Positions 50,404 through 59,571 of a DNA stretch of 64,000 bases are shown here, piece by piece (position 1 is the first letter of the stretch; the number at the start of each line of letters is the position of its first letter). Below the pieces are notes generated by a model, which did no database searches, was not told the DNA's origin, and saw only the letters and a list, made by a program, of their open reading frames with translations. The translations under genes were made by a program, and so were the position numbers. The stretch is taken from the NCBI RefSeq assembly GCF_008014675.1, contig NZ_VOXD01000013.1:62001-126000 (forward strand). The letters are read 5' to 3'. The DNA is from Neolewinella aurantiaca. GTDB taxonomy: Bacteria > Bacteroidota > Bacteroidia > Chitinophagales > Saprospiraceae.

Positions 50404-53031
50404 TTGCTAAACCACCTCGTTCTTTTACTGATTTGCCTTTTGCCCTGCTTCATGAGTAATCTTCAGGCGCAAGAAAAACAACTGTCGGGCACGGTAACCG
50501 ACGAAAACAGCCAACCGCTTCCCGGGGCAAATTTCCTGGCTAAAGACGCACCGGAAGGCAACATCCTGAAATTCGCCATCACCGACGGAAAAGGCCACTA
50601 CCAATTGAGCCTTCCACCCGGTAAGGATTCGCTATGGATCGAAGTAACCCACCTCACCCAAAACCCCCAGGGGCGCTGGCTCGCCAACGAAACGCGGGAA
50701 CTCGACTGGCAACTTCAGCCCCGCACCTACGAACTCCCCGTCATGGAAGTCACTCAGGAAGCAGTGACCCGGCGTGGTGATACGCTAATCTTTGACGTAG
50801 CACAGCTGCGGGAAAAGAGTGACCAGAACATCGAGCAGTTGCTAAGGCGCATTCCCGGCATCACCGTTAGCCCCGACGGGCAAATCAGCTATCAGGACCT
50901 GCCGATTTCCAAGTTCTATATCGAAGGACTGGACCTCCTTGAAGGACGCTACGCCATCGCCACCCGCAACCTGAATGTAGATGCAATTCGCGATGTCGAA
51001 ATCCTGGAACGGCACCAGCCCATTCGCGCGCTAGACTCCATCATCGTACCGCCGAACGCAGCGATCAATCTCCGCCTGAAATCCGGCATCTCTTTTGCGG
51101 GAACGGTGGAGGGTGGTCTCGGGCTTTCTCCCGCCCTCTACGATGTTCAAGGCACAGGCTTCGGCTTCACCCGCAAGCAGCAATTCAACGCGCTCGGTTC
51201 GGTCAACAATGTCGGAAAGCAGCGGGCCAGTGATTATCAAGATTTTTACCAAGGTACGGACTTCACTCGCCCGTTACTTTCCCCCACGCTCGCCACCGCT
51301 CCTTTCGGCCTGCCGACCGAAGCTTACCTCGACAACCAAGAATACACCGGCAGCCTCAGCTTTCTACGGAAGATCAGTAAACGGCAACAACTCAAATTAA
51401 GCAGCCTCGTCGTTGCTGACGCAGTACACTACCAGGGGCGAAACAACTCCATCTTTCGTGACGGTAACAACGCAGTGACGTTCAACGAGCGCCTGTCAGC
51501 CGAGCAGCGGATTAACCGTTTCAATACTCGCCTGCTCTACGAAATCAACCGGAAACGTTTTTACCTCAACAGTACAATAGAGGTAGATGTCGACAAAGAC
51601 GAGACGCACGCAGACAACGTTGTAAACGAAGCCCCTGTACCAGAGCGGTTCGGGCGGGAAGTGCTGTCCGTAGACGGAGATTTTCAGGCAATCGTACGCC
51701 ACAAACAAAAAGCATTCCAACTCTCAGGAACACTCGACTACCGGGAGCGGGACGTGGTGCTGTCCGTTACCCCCTTACAAGTTTCGGTTCCGGATTTCCC
51801 GCTGCTCTTGCTGGATTCCGTCGCGCAATCAGCACGGCTCTCTTCTCTGAACGGAGATGTGTACACCAGTATGGCAAGCAAAAAGGGGTACTGGCGAATT
51901 AGCAGGCGCATTGGTCTGGGGTTTGAACGCGAGACCATGAGTTCTACCCTGCAGGAAAGACAAGGCGGAACGGAACTACTGCCCGCCGACCTCTTTCAGA
52001 ACGCTACCCGCCAAAGCATTGTCCGGCCCTATCTTTTCCAGGAACTAAAGCGGGAAACCGACCGGCATTACTGGGTAATCAAATTACCGCTTTCTTTCGA
52101 CCTGTTCACTTACGAAGATCAACTTCGGCCAACGACCGGAACCCTGCGGCAAAACATATTTATAGCAAAACCCGATCTGGGCTACAGTTACCGTTTTCCG
52201 AAGGGGCAGTTTTTGTCGTTCGGGTACGGCTTTGCGCTGGACTACGCCCGCGAGAAACAACTGTTTCAGGGTTACATCCTGCGCCGTAACCGTTTCTTCG
52301 ACCGTACGTCAACTGATGTCAATCGTTCCCGGGAGCACAATTTCAGCGCCAGCCTGAGGGGAAACAACCCGACCCTGACTTTTCGCTACCAAACCTCTTT
52401 GAGCGCCAACCTTGCAACCATTGACCTACTTGCAGAAACGAGCTTCGATGCTGCTGGCGAAAGCCAAACCCTCGTGCAAAAACGGAACACCAGAAGGCGC
52501 TACACCTGGGATGGTAAGCTGATATGGATCGCTGGTTCTGATACCGAATTACGGTTGACTACGGATTACACCAGGGCGAACTACCCCGTTTTACTCAACG
52601 ACCGGGTAAGCCGTCAGTTTTACGATCAGGGCAGCCTGAAAGTGGAAGTAGAACAGGTCTTCTCCAACGCGGTTTTCAGAGCATCCCCCGGGGTGATTCG
52701 TACTTTCAACGATTTGGTTAATCTGGTGCAGTGGCAGGAAAAACTGGAGGTCAGCTACTATCAGGAATTACCCCGTGATTGGGGCGCTGCCCGGCTACAG
52801 TACACTTACCAGGGTTTTCGCAACGATGCTCGGGTGACAACTACAAACCTGCTTGGCCTGAGTTACGAGCGCAAGGTGTTTAATGACAATTGGGAATTGC
52901 GCCTCATGGGGCGTAACCTGCTCGGAACAGAAACATACCAGTGGTCAGGTATTGATGTATATACCGTTTCAAGTTCCTCATTTTTGCTCCGCCCCCGACA
53001 GTTGTTTGTGAGTCTTAAGCGCTCGATTTAA
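50404..53031 (+). CDS. Outer-membrane protein with carboxypeptidase-regulatory and TonB-receptor-like parts
   Basis: An 875-aa exported protein. The start appears to be TTG at 50404, which opens a signal peptide (LNHLVLLLICLLPCFMSNLQAQ); the first ATG would cut it. Residues about 25-110 form a CarboxypepD_reg-like beta-sandwich (LSGTVTDENSQPLPGANF), followed by a plug-like domain (NIEQLLRRIPGITVSPDGQISYQ, ILERHQPIRALDS) and a long beta-barrel. No TonB box is obvious. Coupled to the GLPGLI gene; the pair may import or process a peptide-like substrate. Confidence 0.83.
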   Translation: MLNHLVLLLICLLPCFMSNLQAQEKQLSGTVTDENSQPLPGANFLAKDAPEGNILKFAITDGKGHYQLSLPPGKDSLWIEVTHLTQNPQGRWLANETRELDWQLQPRTYELPVMEVTQEAVTRRGDTLIFDVAQLREKSDQNIEQLLRRIPGITVSPDGQISYQDLPISKFYIEGLDLLEGRYAIATRNLNVDAIRDVEILERHQPIRALDSIIVPPNAAINLRLKSGISFAGTVEGGLGLSPALYDVQGTGFGFTRKQQFNALGSVNNVGKQRASDYQDFYQGTDFTRPLLSPTLATAPFGLPTEAYLDNQEYTGSLSFLRKISKRQQLKLSSLVVADAVHYQGRNNSIFRDGNNAVTFNERLSAEQRINRFNTRLLYEINRKRFYLNSTIEVDVDKDETHADNVVNEAPVPERFGREVLSVDGDFQAIVRHKQKAFQLSGTLDYRERDVVLSVTPLQVSVPDFPLLLLDSVAQSARLSSLNGDVYTSMASKKGYWRISRRIGLGFERETMSSTLQERQGGTELLPADLFQNATRQSIVRPYLFQELKRETDRHYWVIKLPLSFDLFTYEDQLRPTTGTLRQNIFIAKPDLGYSYRFPKGQFLSFGYGFALDYAREKQLFQGYILRRNRFFDRTSTDVNRSREHNFSASLRGNNPTLTFRYQTSLSANLATIDLLAETSFDAAGESQTLVQKRNTRRRYTWDGKLIWIAGSDTELRLTTDYTRANYPVLLNDRVSRQFYDQGSLKVEVEQVFSNAVFRASPGVIRTFNDLVNLVQWQEKLEVSYYQELPRDWGAARLQYTYQGFRNDARVTTTNLLGLSYERKVFNDNWELRLMGRNLLGTETYQWSGIDVYTVSSSSFLLRPRQLFVSLKRSI

Positions 53032-53180
53032 GCAACAGGAAGGTTTGCTGGAACGCCCGGTTTCGACGATGATGGTTATATAATTAAGCAAAAAACAGTT
53101 TTCTAAAGAAGTTCTATCTATTGGTAATAGAACATGGCGCTTGGTGAGTATTCGTTGTCCGTTTTTGTAATGTTGTTTCT

Positions 53181-53200
53181 GCGCGGCCGCAGGATGCAGG
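53181..53200 (-). repeat. 20-bp interspersed motif (copy 17)
   Basis: GCGCGGCCGCAGGATGCAGG; inverted pair with the copy at 53256, separated by 55 bp. Confidence 0.68.
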
Positions 53201-53255
53201 GTTCGCTTTTGAGGTCCGCTCAATGCCACGTCGGTTATTTTGAGCAAACCCCACC

Positions 53256-53277
53256 TTGCACCTGCGGCCCCGCCCGG
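53256..53277 (+). repeat. 20-bp interspersed motif (copy 18)
   Basis: TTGCACCTGCGGCCCCGCCC, 25 bp downstream of the rpiB stop codon; same sequence as the copy beside the rpiB remnant. Confidence 0.72.
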
Positions 53278-53301
53278 AAACTGCTTACCAGAAGAAAGAT
53301 G

Positions 53302-53745
53302 TTACTTCTCCAGTTCCGCTACCTTGCCCATCCGCCGGAGCTGGCGTGGGAGTGCGGCGTACTTCGCACCCAGAAATGCGTCGACGAGCGTTTGCGCCAG
53401 GGCGATGCCGATGACGCGGCCACCGAGGCAAATCATGTTCATATCGTCGTGTTCCACGCCCTGAGCGGCAGAATAGGCTTCGTTGATCAGGCAGGCGCGG
53501 ACGTTTTTGATCTTGTTCGCCGCAATGCTCGCTCCCACTCCGGAGCCACAACAAGCGATACCACGGTCCACTTCACCCGCGCCAACGGCGCGCGCCAGGG
53601 GGATTACGAAGTCGGGAAAATCGTCTTTGGCGTCGTACTCAAATGCACCAAAGTCCTTTACCGAAAAGCCCTCTTTTTCAAGGTATTCCTGCAATTGACG
53701 CTTGAGTTCAATGCCGCCGTGATCTGTTGCAATTCCAATAGTCAT
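53302..53745 (-). CDS. rpiB: Ribose-5-phosphate isomerase B
   Basis: Interconverts ribulose-5-phosphate and ribose-5-phosphate. The 147-aa protein has IATDHGGIELKRQL at the N-terminus, the active-site Cys in GIACCGSGVGASIAANK, and the CLGGRVIGIALAQTLVDAFL end. The gene is divergent from zwf and, with gnd, gives a pentose-phosphate gene neighbourhood. Its last codons are duplicated at 48561-48624. Confidence 0.94.
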   Translation of the reverse strand: MTIGIATDHGGIELKRQLQEYLEKEGFSVKDFGAFEYDAKDDFPDFVIPLARAVGAGEVDRGIACCGSGVGASIAANKIKNVRACLINEAYSAAQGVEHDDMNMICLGGRVIGIALAQTLVDAFLGAKYAALPRQLRRMGKVAELEK

Positions 53746-53862
53746 TGTAAATTATTTATGGTTTGGGCTAAAATTACTTCACAAGAGCCGTAAACCTTAC
53801 GAAAGATGAGCACCTTTGATAGATAATAATTAACCGGAACTTCTCCGAATAACTTCTTTACT

Positions 53863-55395
53863 ATGCCCAGCAGTGTAGATTCCCACGTCCTCGTCATCTT
53901 CGGTGCCTCCGGAGATTTGGCCCAGCGAAAGCTGATCCCGGCAGTCTTTGACCTCTTTCGTGGCGGCTATTTGCCCGAAAAATTCGCCCTTCTCGGTGCC
54001 TCCCGCACGGATTTCACGGATGAGGATTTTCGTAAAAAAGTCGTTTTTGATAATGAGCATTTCGAACAGAAGGATGCTTCCGACGATGATGTGAAGACCT
54101 TCTCCGAAAAACTTTTCTACCAGGACCTTGCTTCTTACGACGGAGAAAAGGACATCGAAGCGCTCGCTGCCCGACTGATCAAGCTGGACGAAGAATACGG
54201 TGTTGGAAAGAACTATATTTTTTACCTCTCGACGCCACCTAAACTGTACAGCACCATACCCGGAGCACTGGCTAAAGCTGGCCTGAACGAGAGTGAGGAA
54301 GGCTGGTCGCGTCTGATTGTGGAAAAACCTTTCGGCTACGACGAAGAGTCGGCAGTAAAATTGAACAAAGACATTCAGTCTTACTTCCGGGAGAATACGA
54401 TCTACCGGATCGACCATTACCTGGGTAAAGAGACGGTACAAAACCTGCTGGTAACCCGGTTTGCCAACGGCTTCTTTGAGCCGCTCTGGAACCGAAACTA
54501 TGTACAATCCGTACAAATCACAGCGGCAGAAACCGTTGGGGTGGGTAGCCGTGGCGGCTACTACGACGAGAGCGGCGCTATGCGCGACATGGTGCAGAAT
54601 CACCTGTTACAGGTACTGGCGCACGTAGCGATGGAGCCACCCATTCGTGCCGATGCACCCAGCATCCGGGACGAAAAACTGAAGCTGTTCAAATCGCTCC
54701 GGCCAATCACCAAGAAGGACGTCAAAAACCAGGTCGTCCGCGCGCAGTACACCGAGGGCCGCACCAAGAGCGGCGACGTTGTTTCTTACCGCGACGCCGA
54801 AGGCGTGCCGAGCGAAAGTAAGACGGAGACTTACGTTGGGATGAAGTTCTTCATCGACAACTGGCGCTGGGCTGGCGTCCCCTTCTTTGTCCGGACCGGA
54901 AAGTGCCTTCCTCTCAAGCTCACCGAGGTCGTGATTACCTTCAAGAACCCGCCCCAGGCGTTGTTCTCTGAGTACGACGATTACGCCATGAGCTGCGACA
55001 ATCAGCTGATCATCCGTATCCAGCCAGACGAAGGAATGGCCCTCGAATTCGGGATGAAAGTTCCCGGCGAAGGCTTCCGCGTCAAGAATGTAGACATGGA
55101 TTTCTTCTACCGCGACCTGACCAAAAACGACGTGCCTGCTGCCTACACGCGCCTGTTGCTTGATTGTATGAAAGGAGAGCCTACGCTCTACGCCCGCGGA
55201 GACAGTGTCGAGGCCGCATGGGCTTTCATCGATCCTATCCTGAAAGCATGGGAAGCGGACGAGGTACCGCTCTACAGTTACACTGCCGGTTCCTGGGGGC
55301 CGCTCCAGGCCGATGCCCTCTGGAAAGGAGAAGGCTCCGGCTGGCGGAACCCTTCCGATTCCCTTACCGAAAAGAAGCACTACACTAAGTTGTAA
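53863..55395 (+). CDS. zwf: Glucose-6-phosphate 1-dehydrogenase
   Basis: Oxidises glucose-6-phosphate to 6-phosphogluconolactone, reducing NADP+. The 510-aa product has the N-terminal cofactor loop FGASGDLAQRKLIPAVFDL, the substrate motif RIDHYLGKETVQNL, and KVVITFKNPP-like EVVITFKNPPQALF with a normal C-terminus. It is divergent from rpiB; no pgl gene is visible nearby. Confidence 0.96.
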   Translation: MPSSVDSHVLVIFGASGDLAQRKLIPAVFDLFRGGYLPEKFALLGASRTDFTDEDFRKKVVFDNEHFEQKDASDDDVKTFSEKLFYQDLASYDGEKDIEALAARLIKLDEEYGVGKNYIFYLSTPPKLYSTIPGALAKAGLNESEEGWSRLIVEKPFGYDEESAVKLNKDIQSYFRENTIYRIDHYLGKETVQNLLVTRFANGFFEPLWNRNYVQSVQITAAETVGVGSRGGYYDESGAMRDMVQNHLLQVLAHVAMEPPIRADAPSIRDEKLKLFKSLRPITKKDVKNQVVRAQYTEGRTKSGDVVSYRDAEGVPSESKTETYVGMKFFIDNWRWAGVPFFVRTGKCLPLKLTEVVITFKNPPQALFSEYDDYAMSCDNQLIIRIQPDEGMALEFGMKVPGEGFRVKNVDMDFFYRDLTKNDVPAAYTRLLLDCMKGEPTLYARGDSVEAAWAFIDPILKAWEADEVPLYSYTAGSWGPLQADALWKGEGSGWRNPSDSLTEKKHYTKL

Positions 55396-55420
55396 TTCGC
55401 CGTCCCGGATAAAAGCAAAT

Positions 55421-55450
55421 CAGCCCGTCAATCATGCGATTGACGGGCTG
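55421..55450 (+). terminator. Terminator of zwf, possibly bidirectional
   Basis: Perfect 13-bp stem CAGCCCGTCAATC / GATTGACGGGCTG with a short loop, followed by GTCTGTTT. It lies in a convergent gap and could also serve the minus-strand gene. Confidence 0.8.
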
Positions 55451-55502
55451 GTCTGTTTAGAGGAGCGGATTTCCTGAGGAATTGGCTTCAGTTAAGGTGA
55501 GA

Positions 55503-56714
55503 CTATTCTTTCTTTCCGTAGACTCCGGTTTCCATTTCGCTCAGGTCTACCATGGCGAAGGGCTCCCAACTGGCTGTTTTGGTGAGTGCTTTCCTGTAGG
55601 CAATGTGCTCACGGTGGATGTCGGTGTTCATCTTCTGGCAGGTCTTGATCATCACCTCGTTGTGGCCACGGATGGTCGCCATGTCTACGTATTTGTAGGT
55701 TCTCGAGGTGTGTCGGTTGCCGCTTTGGAACATCGCGTCTACCATCAGGGGGTATACGCCCATGCGCTGGTATTCGCTAACGATGCCAAAGGCGATGCCT
55801 TTGCAATTGCGTGGTTTCTTCTGGAACTTCAGGCGGTAAAGGAAGCGCGGCAGGCCTTTCCAGTCCAGCTTGCCGTTTACGTCTTTCATGAAGCAGTTGA
55901 TGTCTGGTATCAGTCCGGCCAGACCAATTGGCCGGTCGTCTTTATTGTAAGCCAGGCAGGTGAGGTGGGGGTCCATGATGGGCTTCATCTCCTTGAACGT
56001 AGGAAGCACATCTTCGCCAGACATCGGCTTGAAGTAAGGCCAGTGATTGAAGGCAGCGTTGTAGGCTTCGGCGAAATCGTTGGCGGCTGTTGGCAGGTCG
56101 TTCTTATCGATTTGCTTGGTGTATAGCCCGTACTTCTCACGTACCCGGCCGGCGAGGCCGGCCAGTCTGTCTCCCGGAAATTCGGAAACGATGCCGCGCA
56201 TCGTAAGGCATTGTTCGTGGGGGACGTAATTGCGGTCCTCAAACATCCGCTGGTAATAAGGCGGATTATAGGTTTCCTGGTACAACGGGCGGTACCAGCC
56301 TTTGGTGAGCAGACCCCAGAATTTGTCGCGTTCACCGAAATTGATCGGTCCGTCTACGGCTTGCATACCTTCTTCTCTGAGCCATTTTTCTGCAGCATCG
56401 AAAAGGAGTTCGGCAACGGTATCGTTTTCTATGCTTTCGAAGAAGCCGAGCCCACCTACGGGCAAATCGAGTTCCTCGTTTCGCTGCCGATCAATAAATG
56501 CGGCTACCCGGCCAACGGGGCGTTTGCCTTCTTCCAGCACTACCCACAGTTTGAGGTTGGTGCCATCGTAAGCTTTGTTTTTGTCTGAAAGGATGCTCTC
56601 GATATCTCCCTGCAGCGGAAAAACATACTGCTTGTTACCGCGGTAAACTTCTTTGAGGACGGCGTGGAATTGGCCGAAATCCGATGTCTCTTTTAGTTGG
56701 TAGCTCTTACTCAT
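55503..56714 (-). CDS. Large GNAT-fold protein of unknown substrate
   Basis: A 403-aa soluble protein. The N-terminal part (VVLEEGKRPVGRVAAFIDRQRNEE) and the C-terminal CKGIAFGIVSEYQRMGVYPLMVD look like the acetyl-CoA-binding beta-alpha-beta core of GNAT enzymes, so two GNAT-like halves are likely. GPINFGERDKFWGLLTKGW in the middle is conserved among similar Bacteroidota proteins. The substrate is unknown. The TATCTTTG box ends 5 bp before the ATG. Confidence 0.65.
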   Translation of the reverse strand: MSKSYQLKETSDFGQFHAVLKEVYRGNKQYVFPLQGDIESILSDKNKAYDGTNLKLWVVLEEGKRPVGRVAAFIDRQRNEELDLPVGGLGFFESIENDTVAELLFDAAEKWLREEGMQAVDGPINFGERDKFWGLLTKGWYRPLYQETYNPPYYQRMFEDRNYVPHEQCLTMRGIVSEFPGDRLAGLAGRVREKYGLYTKQIDKNDLPTAANDFAEAYNAAFNHWPYFKPMSGEDVLPTFKEMKPIMDPHLTCLAYNKDDRPIGLAGLIPDINCFMKDVNGKLDWKGLPRFLYRLKFQKKPRNCKGIAFGIVSEYQRMGVYPLMVDAMFQSGNRHTSRTYKYVDMATIRGHNEVMIKTCQKMNTDIHREHIAYRKALTKTASWEPFAMVDLSEMETGVYGKKE

Positions 56715-56719
56715 TGGGG

Positions 56720-56727
56720 CAAAGATA
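56720..56727 (-). promoter_or_regulatory. -7 box of the GNAT-like gene, leaderless arrangement
   Basis: Minus-strand TATCTTTG is an exact TAnnTTTG match ending 5 bp before ATG 56714. Confidence 0.58.
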
Positions 56728-56881
56728 ACGATGTGCTTTATTGATGCTCTCTCCCAAGGTGCTTTTAACCGGCCCGTGACAGGAGGAAGGGTAAATCAGG
56801 CTCGGTTGTTCCGGCTCCGAAGGAGCGCAACCTTACTCCCCCCTCGAAGCGTTAACTACTCGTACAAAAACCACCAATCAC

Positions 56882-57328
56882 ATGACGCTAGAAGAGCGCA
56901 TCACCACCGACATGAAGACGGCCATGAAGGCCAAAGATAAAGTCACCCTGCGGGGCATCAGGGCCGTAAAAAGTGCCATCATGCTCCAGAAAACTGATGG
57001 TTCCGGAAAAGAACTGGATGCTGAAGGAGAGATTGCTCTGCTGCAGAAACTGGTAAAGAGCCGCCAGGACAGCCTCGATATCTACATGAAGCAGGACCGC
57101 GAAGACCTCGCCGTTACCGAACGCGAAGAAATCGAAGTGATCAGCAAATACCTCCCCGAGCAACTCTCTGAAGACGAGCTGGGCGCGCTCATCGATGGAA
57201 TCATCGCCAAAACGGGCGCTACCTCTATGCGCGATATGGGCAAAGTGATGGGTATGGCCAATAAAGAAGCCGCCGGCCGGGCCGATGGTAAAACCATCGC
57301 CTCGCTTGTAAAGGCCAAACTCGGTTAA
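56882..57328 (+). CDS. GatB/YqeY domain protein
   Basis: A 148-aa protein with the YqeY pattern MTLEERITTDMKTAMKAKDK, EIEVISKYLPEQLSEDEL and MRDMGKVMGMANKEAAGRAD. YqeY resembles the tRNA-binding tail of the amidotransferase subunit GatB, but stands alone. The in vivo role is unclear. The length is normal. Confidence 0.92.
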   Translation: MTLEERITTDMKTAMKAKDKVTLRGIRAVKSAIMLQKTDGSGKELDAEGEIALLQKLVKSRQDSLDIYMKQDREDLAVTEREEIEVISKYLPEQLSEDELGALIDGIIAKTGATSMRDMGKVMGMANKEAAGRADGKTIASLVKAKLG

Positions 57329-57333
57329 CATTT

Positions 57334-57380
57334 GCAATGGGTAGTGCCGTGTCATATGTCTGACGGGCACTGCCCACTGC
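57334..57380. terminator. Hairpin shared by convergent yqeY-type and metal ABC genes
   Basis: GCAATGGGTAGTGCC pairs with GGGCACTGCCCACTGC around 16 nt. It reaches the stop codon of the ABC gene. The sequence is related to the arms of the element at 32730. No long T-run. Confidence 0.55.
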
Positions 57381-58123
57381 TATTTTACCAGCGACCCTGC
57401 CTGATGCAACAGTGCCAGTTGGCCACCAAAGGCTTTTTTAAGCTCTTCGGGGGTAAATACTTCTTCCGTCGTACCGTACGAAATGAGGCGCTGATTGAGC
57501 AGAATAACGTGGTCGAAATATTCGGGTACAGCCTGGAGGTCGTGGTGGACCACCATCAGCGTTTTTCCTTCGGACGAGAGCTTACGCAAAACCGCAATTA
57601 TTTTCTCTTCGGTCGGGATGTCGACCCCGACGAAAGGCTCATCCAACAACAAAATATCGGCCTGCTGGGCCAGGGCGCGGGCCAGGAATGTCCGTTGTTG
57701 CTGCCCGCCGGAGAGCTCCCCGATCTGCCGGGTCTGAAGGTCCGCAATGCCCAACTCGTTCAGGGCTTCGTCGGCAATCCGGTGGTCGTCTTTGTTCAGC
57801 CGTTGAAAAACCCGTTTGTGCGGGTACCTTCCCATCAGTACCACATCCCGGACGGTAGCCGGAAAAGTAAAGTCTATTTCGCTGCGCTGCGGCACATAAA
57901 CGACTTGTTTGCGTACATCTTTCACTTCCTGCCCCAGCACTTTCACCGTTCCGGTATAGTCCTCGATCAGGCCAAGCATTGCTTTCAGCAATGTCGATTT
58001 CCCCGAACCGTTAGGGCCGAGAATACCGTACCGGTGGCCTTCTTCGATCTCCAGGAAAATGTTGGACAATACGCGCTTCCGGTCGTAGGCTACGGACAGG
58101 TCTTTCACTGAAATGGCAGACAT
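57380..58123 (-). CDS. Metal ABC transporter ATP-binding protein (Mn/Zn type)
   Basis: A 247-aa ABC ATPase of the ZnuC/MntB/TroB group. Walker A GPNGSGKST (36-44), signature LSGGQQQR, Walker B ILLLDEPFVGVD, and VPQRSEIDFTFPATVRDVVLMGR are typical of manganese/zinc importers. It is cytoplasmic and should energise a membrane permease. It follows the binding-protein gene after 56 bp; no permease gene follows. Confidence 0.92.
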   Translation of the reverse strand: MSAISVKDLSVAYDRKRVLSNIFLEIEEGHRYGILGPNGSGKSTLLKAMLGLIEDYTGTVKVLGQEVKDVRKQVVYVPQRSEIDFTFPATVRDVVLMGRYPHKRVFQRLNKDDHRIADEALNELGIADLQTRQIGELSGGQQQRTFLARALAQQADILLLDEPFVGVDIPTEEKIIAVLRKLSSEGKTLMVVHHDLQAVPEYFDHVILLNQRLISYGTTEEVFTPEELKKAFGGQLALLHQAGSLVK

Positions 58124-58179
58124 GGTGGCTGGTGTTTTAAGATGAATGAATTGATGAGGAGGTATTGCCTCTCCGTTGT

Positions 58180-59193
58180 TCAGGCAACTCCTCTGTTGAT
58201 CCGGTTGACCATGAAGAAAAAGGCGCCGGCCATGACGGACAGAATAATCACCAACAGGATCGCCTGTTGGTTTCCGCTGGGCCCCATCCCGATGCCGGCG
58301 TCTTCGGCCTGGCCCTTCAGAGCAGCAACAATGGTGGAGGTGTTGAAGGTAAGCATACCCAGGTAGGTGCCACCTTCTTTGCCCGGCTCGTCGAGCGAGT
58401 CGGCAAGCAGTTCTCCTCCGATGATTACCTTATTGTCAGTAGCAAGCTGGCGGATGAGTTTGGGGTTGATCGTACTTTCTACAAAGATGGCCGGAACGCC
58501 GGATTCCCGGATTATTTTAGTTAGTCGGTTCACATCGTCGGTCTGTACCTGGGCGTCGGTGCTGGTCCCCAGGGCCGCTTCTACCCGGATGCCGTAGTGA
58601 CGACCGTAGTACCGGAATGCGTCGTGGCTGGTGATAAGCACCCTGCGCTGTTCCGGGATCGATTCGATCTGTTCAAAAATCGCTTTGTCCAAATCTTCGA
58701 GCTGTTGCAGGTAAATACCGGCGTTAAATTCATAAACCTCCTTATTGGCGGGGTCGAGCCTACTGAGTGCGTCCCGGATATTACGAACATAAATCATTCC
58801 GTTGCGGGCGGTCATCCAGGCGTGAGGGTCACTCGAGTTGGCGTATTGATCGCTTGAGATGGCCCCGATACCGGCGGTTATGGTTACCGTTTCGGCGACA
58901 GTCCCACTGTTCTCGATAAGTTCGTTCACCCAACCTTCAAACGTAAGGCCGTTGACGAGTACAAGGTCAGCGCGGGACACCAGCTGAACGTTGCTCGGTG
59001 TCGGTTCGTAAATATGCGGATCACCTCCGATGGGAACGATTGACTCAACGTCCACCAGATCTCCTGAAATAACCCGCGTCATATCGGCAAAAATAGAAGC
59101 GGACGTAACGACAAGAAACCTCCTTTCCGTGTCCTGGGCGCGGCCGCAGGTGCACAGGGAAGTTATGAGAAGCAAAGTAAGTAGTAAGCGCAT
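58180..59193 (-). CDS. Metal ABC transporter substrate-binding protein (Mn/Zn type)
   Basis: A 337-aa cluster A-I binding protein. The signal region (LLLTLLLITSLCTCGRA) has Cys residues, so it could be a lipoprotein. Metal ligands: His in GGDPHIYEPTPSN, His in DPHAWMTARNG, and Glu/Asp in the GVPAIFVESTINP region. There is an unusual second hydrophobic helix at the C-terminus (AILLVIILSVMAGAFFFMV). The ABC ATPase follows. A DtxR-like palindrome 25 bp upstream suggests metal control. Confidence 0.9.
   Translation of the reverse strand: MRLLLTLLLITSLCTCGRAQDTERRFLVVTSASIFADMTRVISGDLVDVESIVPIGGDPHIYEPTPSNVQLVSRADLVLVNGLTFEGWVNELIENSGTVAETVTITAGIGAISSDQYANSSDPHAWMTARNGMIYVRNIRDALSRLDPANKEVYEFNAGIYLQQLEDLDKAIFEQIESIPEQRRVLITSHDAFRYYGRHYGIRVEAALGTSTDAQVQTDDVNRLTKIIRESGVPAIFVESTINPKLIRQLATDNKVIIGGELLADSLDEPGKEGGTYLGMLTFNTSTIVAALKGQAEDAGIGMGPSGNQQAILLVIILSVMAGAFFFMVNRINRGVA
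59136..59156 (-). repeat. 20-bp interspersed motif (copy 19), inside a signal peptide
   Basis: Minus strand TGTGCACCTGCGGCCGCGCC encodes CTCGRAQ at the end of the metal-binding protein signal peptide. Confidence 0.7.
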
Positions 59194-59217
59194 GCTTAAG
59201 AATACACTTTTTTTATT

Positions 59218-59233
59218 GTTAGGTTTATCTAAC
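59218..59233. promoter_or_regulatory. DtxR/MntR-like operator upstream of the metal ABC operon
   Basis: GTTAGGTTTATCTAAC is an inverted repeat 25-40 bp upstream of the binding-protein start. TTAGGTTTATCTAA differs at two positions from the DtxR-type half-site block TTAGGTTAGCCTAA. A DtxR-family repressor would make the transporter metal-controlled, favouring Mn or Fe over Zn (Zur). Confidence 0.5.
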
Positions 59234-59363
59234 TTTCGTGAAATTGGCTAATCCGACAGCAATTAGAGTTCCTGCCCTCCTTCTGATGCTGAGTCTCCCG
59301 GCGATCTGCCGACCATACTGATCTGTTGCAGACACTCAAGAGAACTGATGTAATGGCCGAGAC

Positions 59364-59467
59364 CACACTACTGGACATTTTCAGGTGCCCTCTCCGCTGA
59401 GCCTTAGGCGAAGCTTGCCGGAGAGTGCAGAGGGTGAGGTTGGAAATTAAAAATGTCCATTAGTGTG
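59364..59467. mobile_element. MITE-like element, family A copy 3
   Basis: 104 bp with 17-bp inverted repeats CACACTACTGGACATTT (one mismatch between ends). It is flanked by perfect 9-bp direct repeats GGCCGAGAC (59355-59363 and 59468-59476). The interior is shared with the elements at 31771 and 42845. Confidence 0.88.
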
Positions 59468-59571
59468 GGCCGAGACAAAAAAGATCGCTGCTACGGCGGA
59501 GTGAATTCCTGTGCCTCACCGAAGAGGCCTTACCTTTATGGCGCTTTGCCGCCCCACAAAAACCAACCCAA

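Larger units (their letters stand above)
59194..59571. other. Gap between metal ABC operon and divergent lipoprotein gene (378 bp)
   Basis: Holds the DtxR-like palindrome and the family A element; otherwise nothing recognised. Confidence 0.6.
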
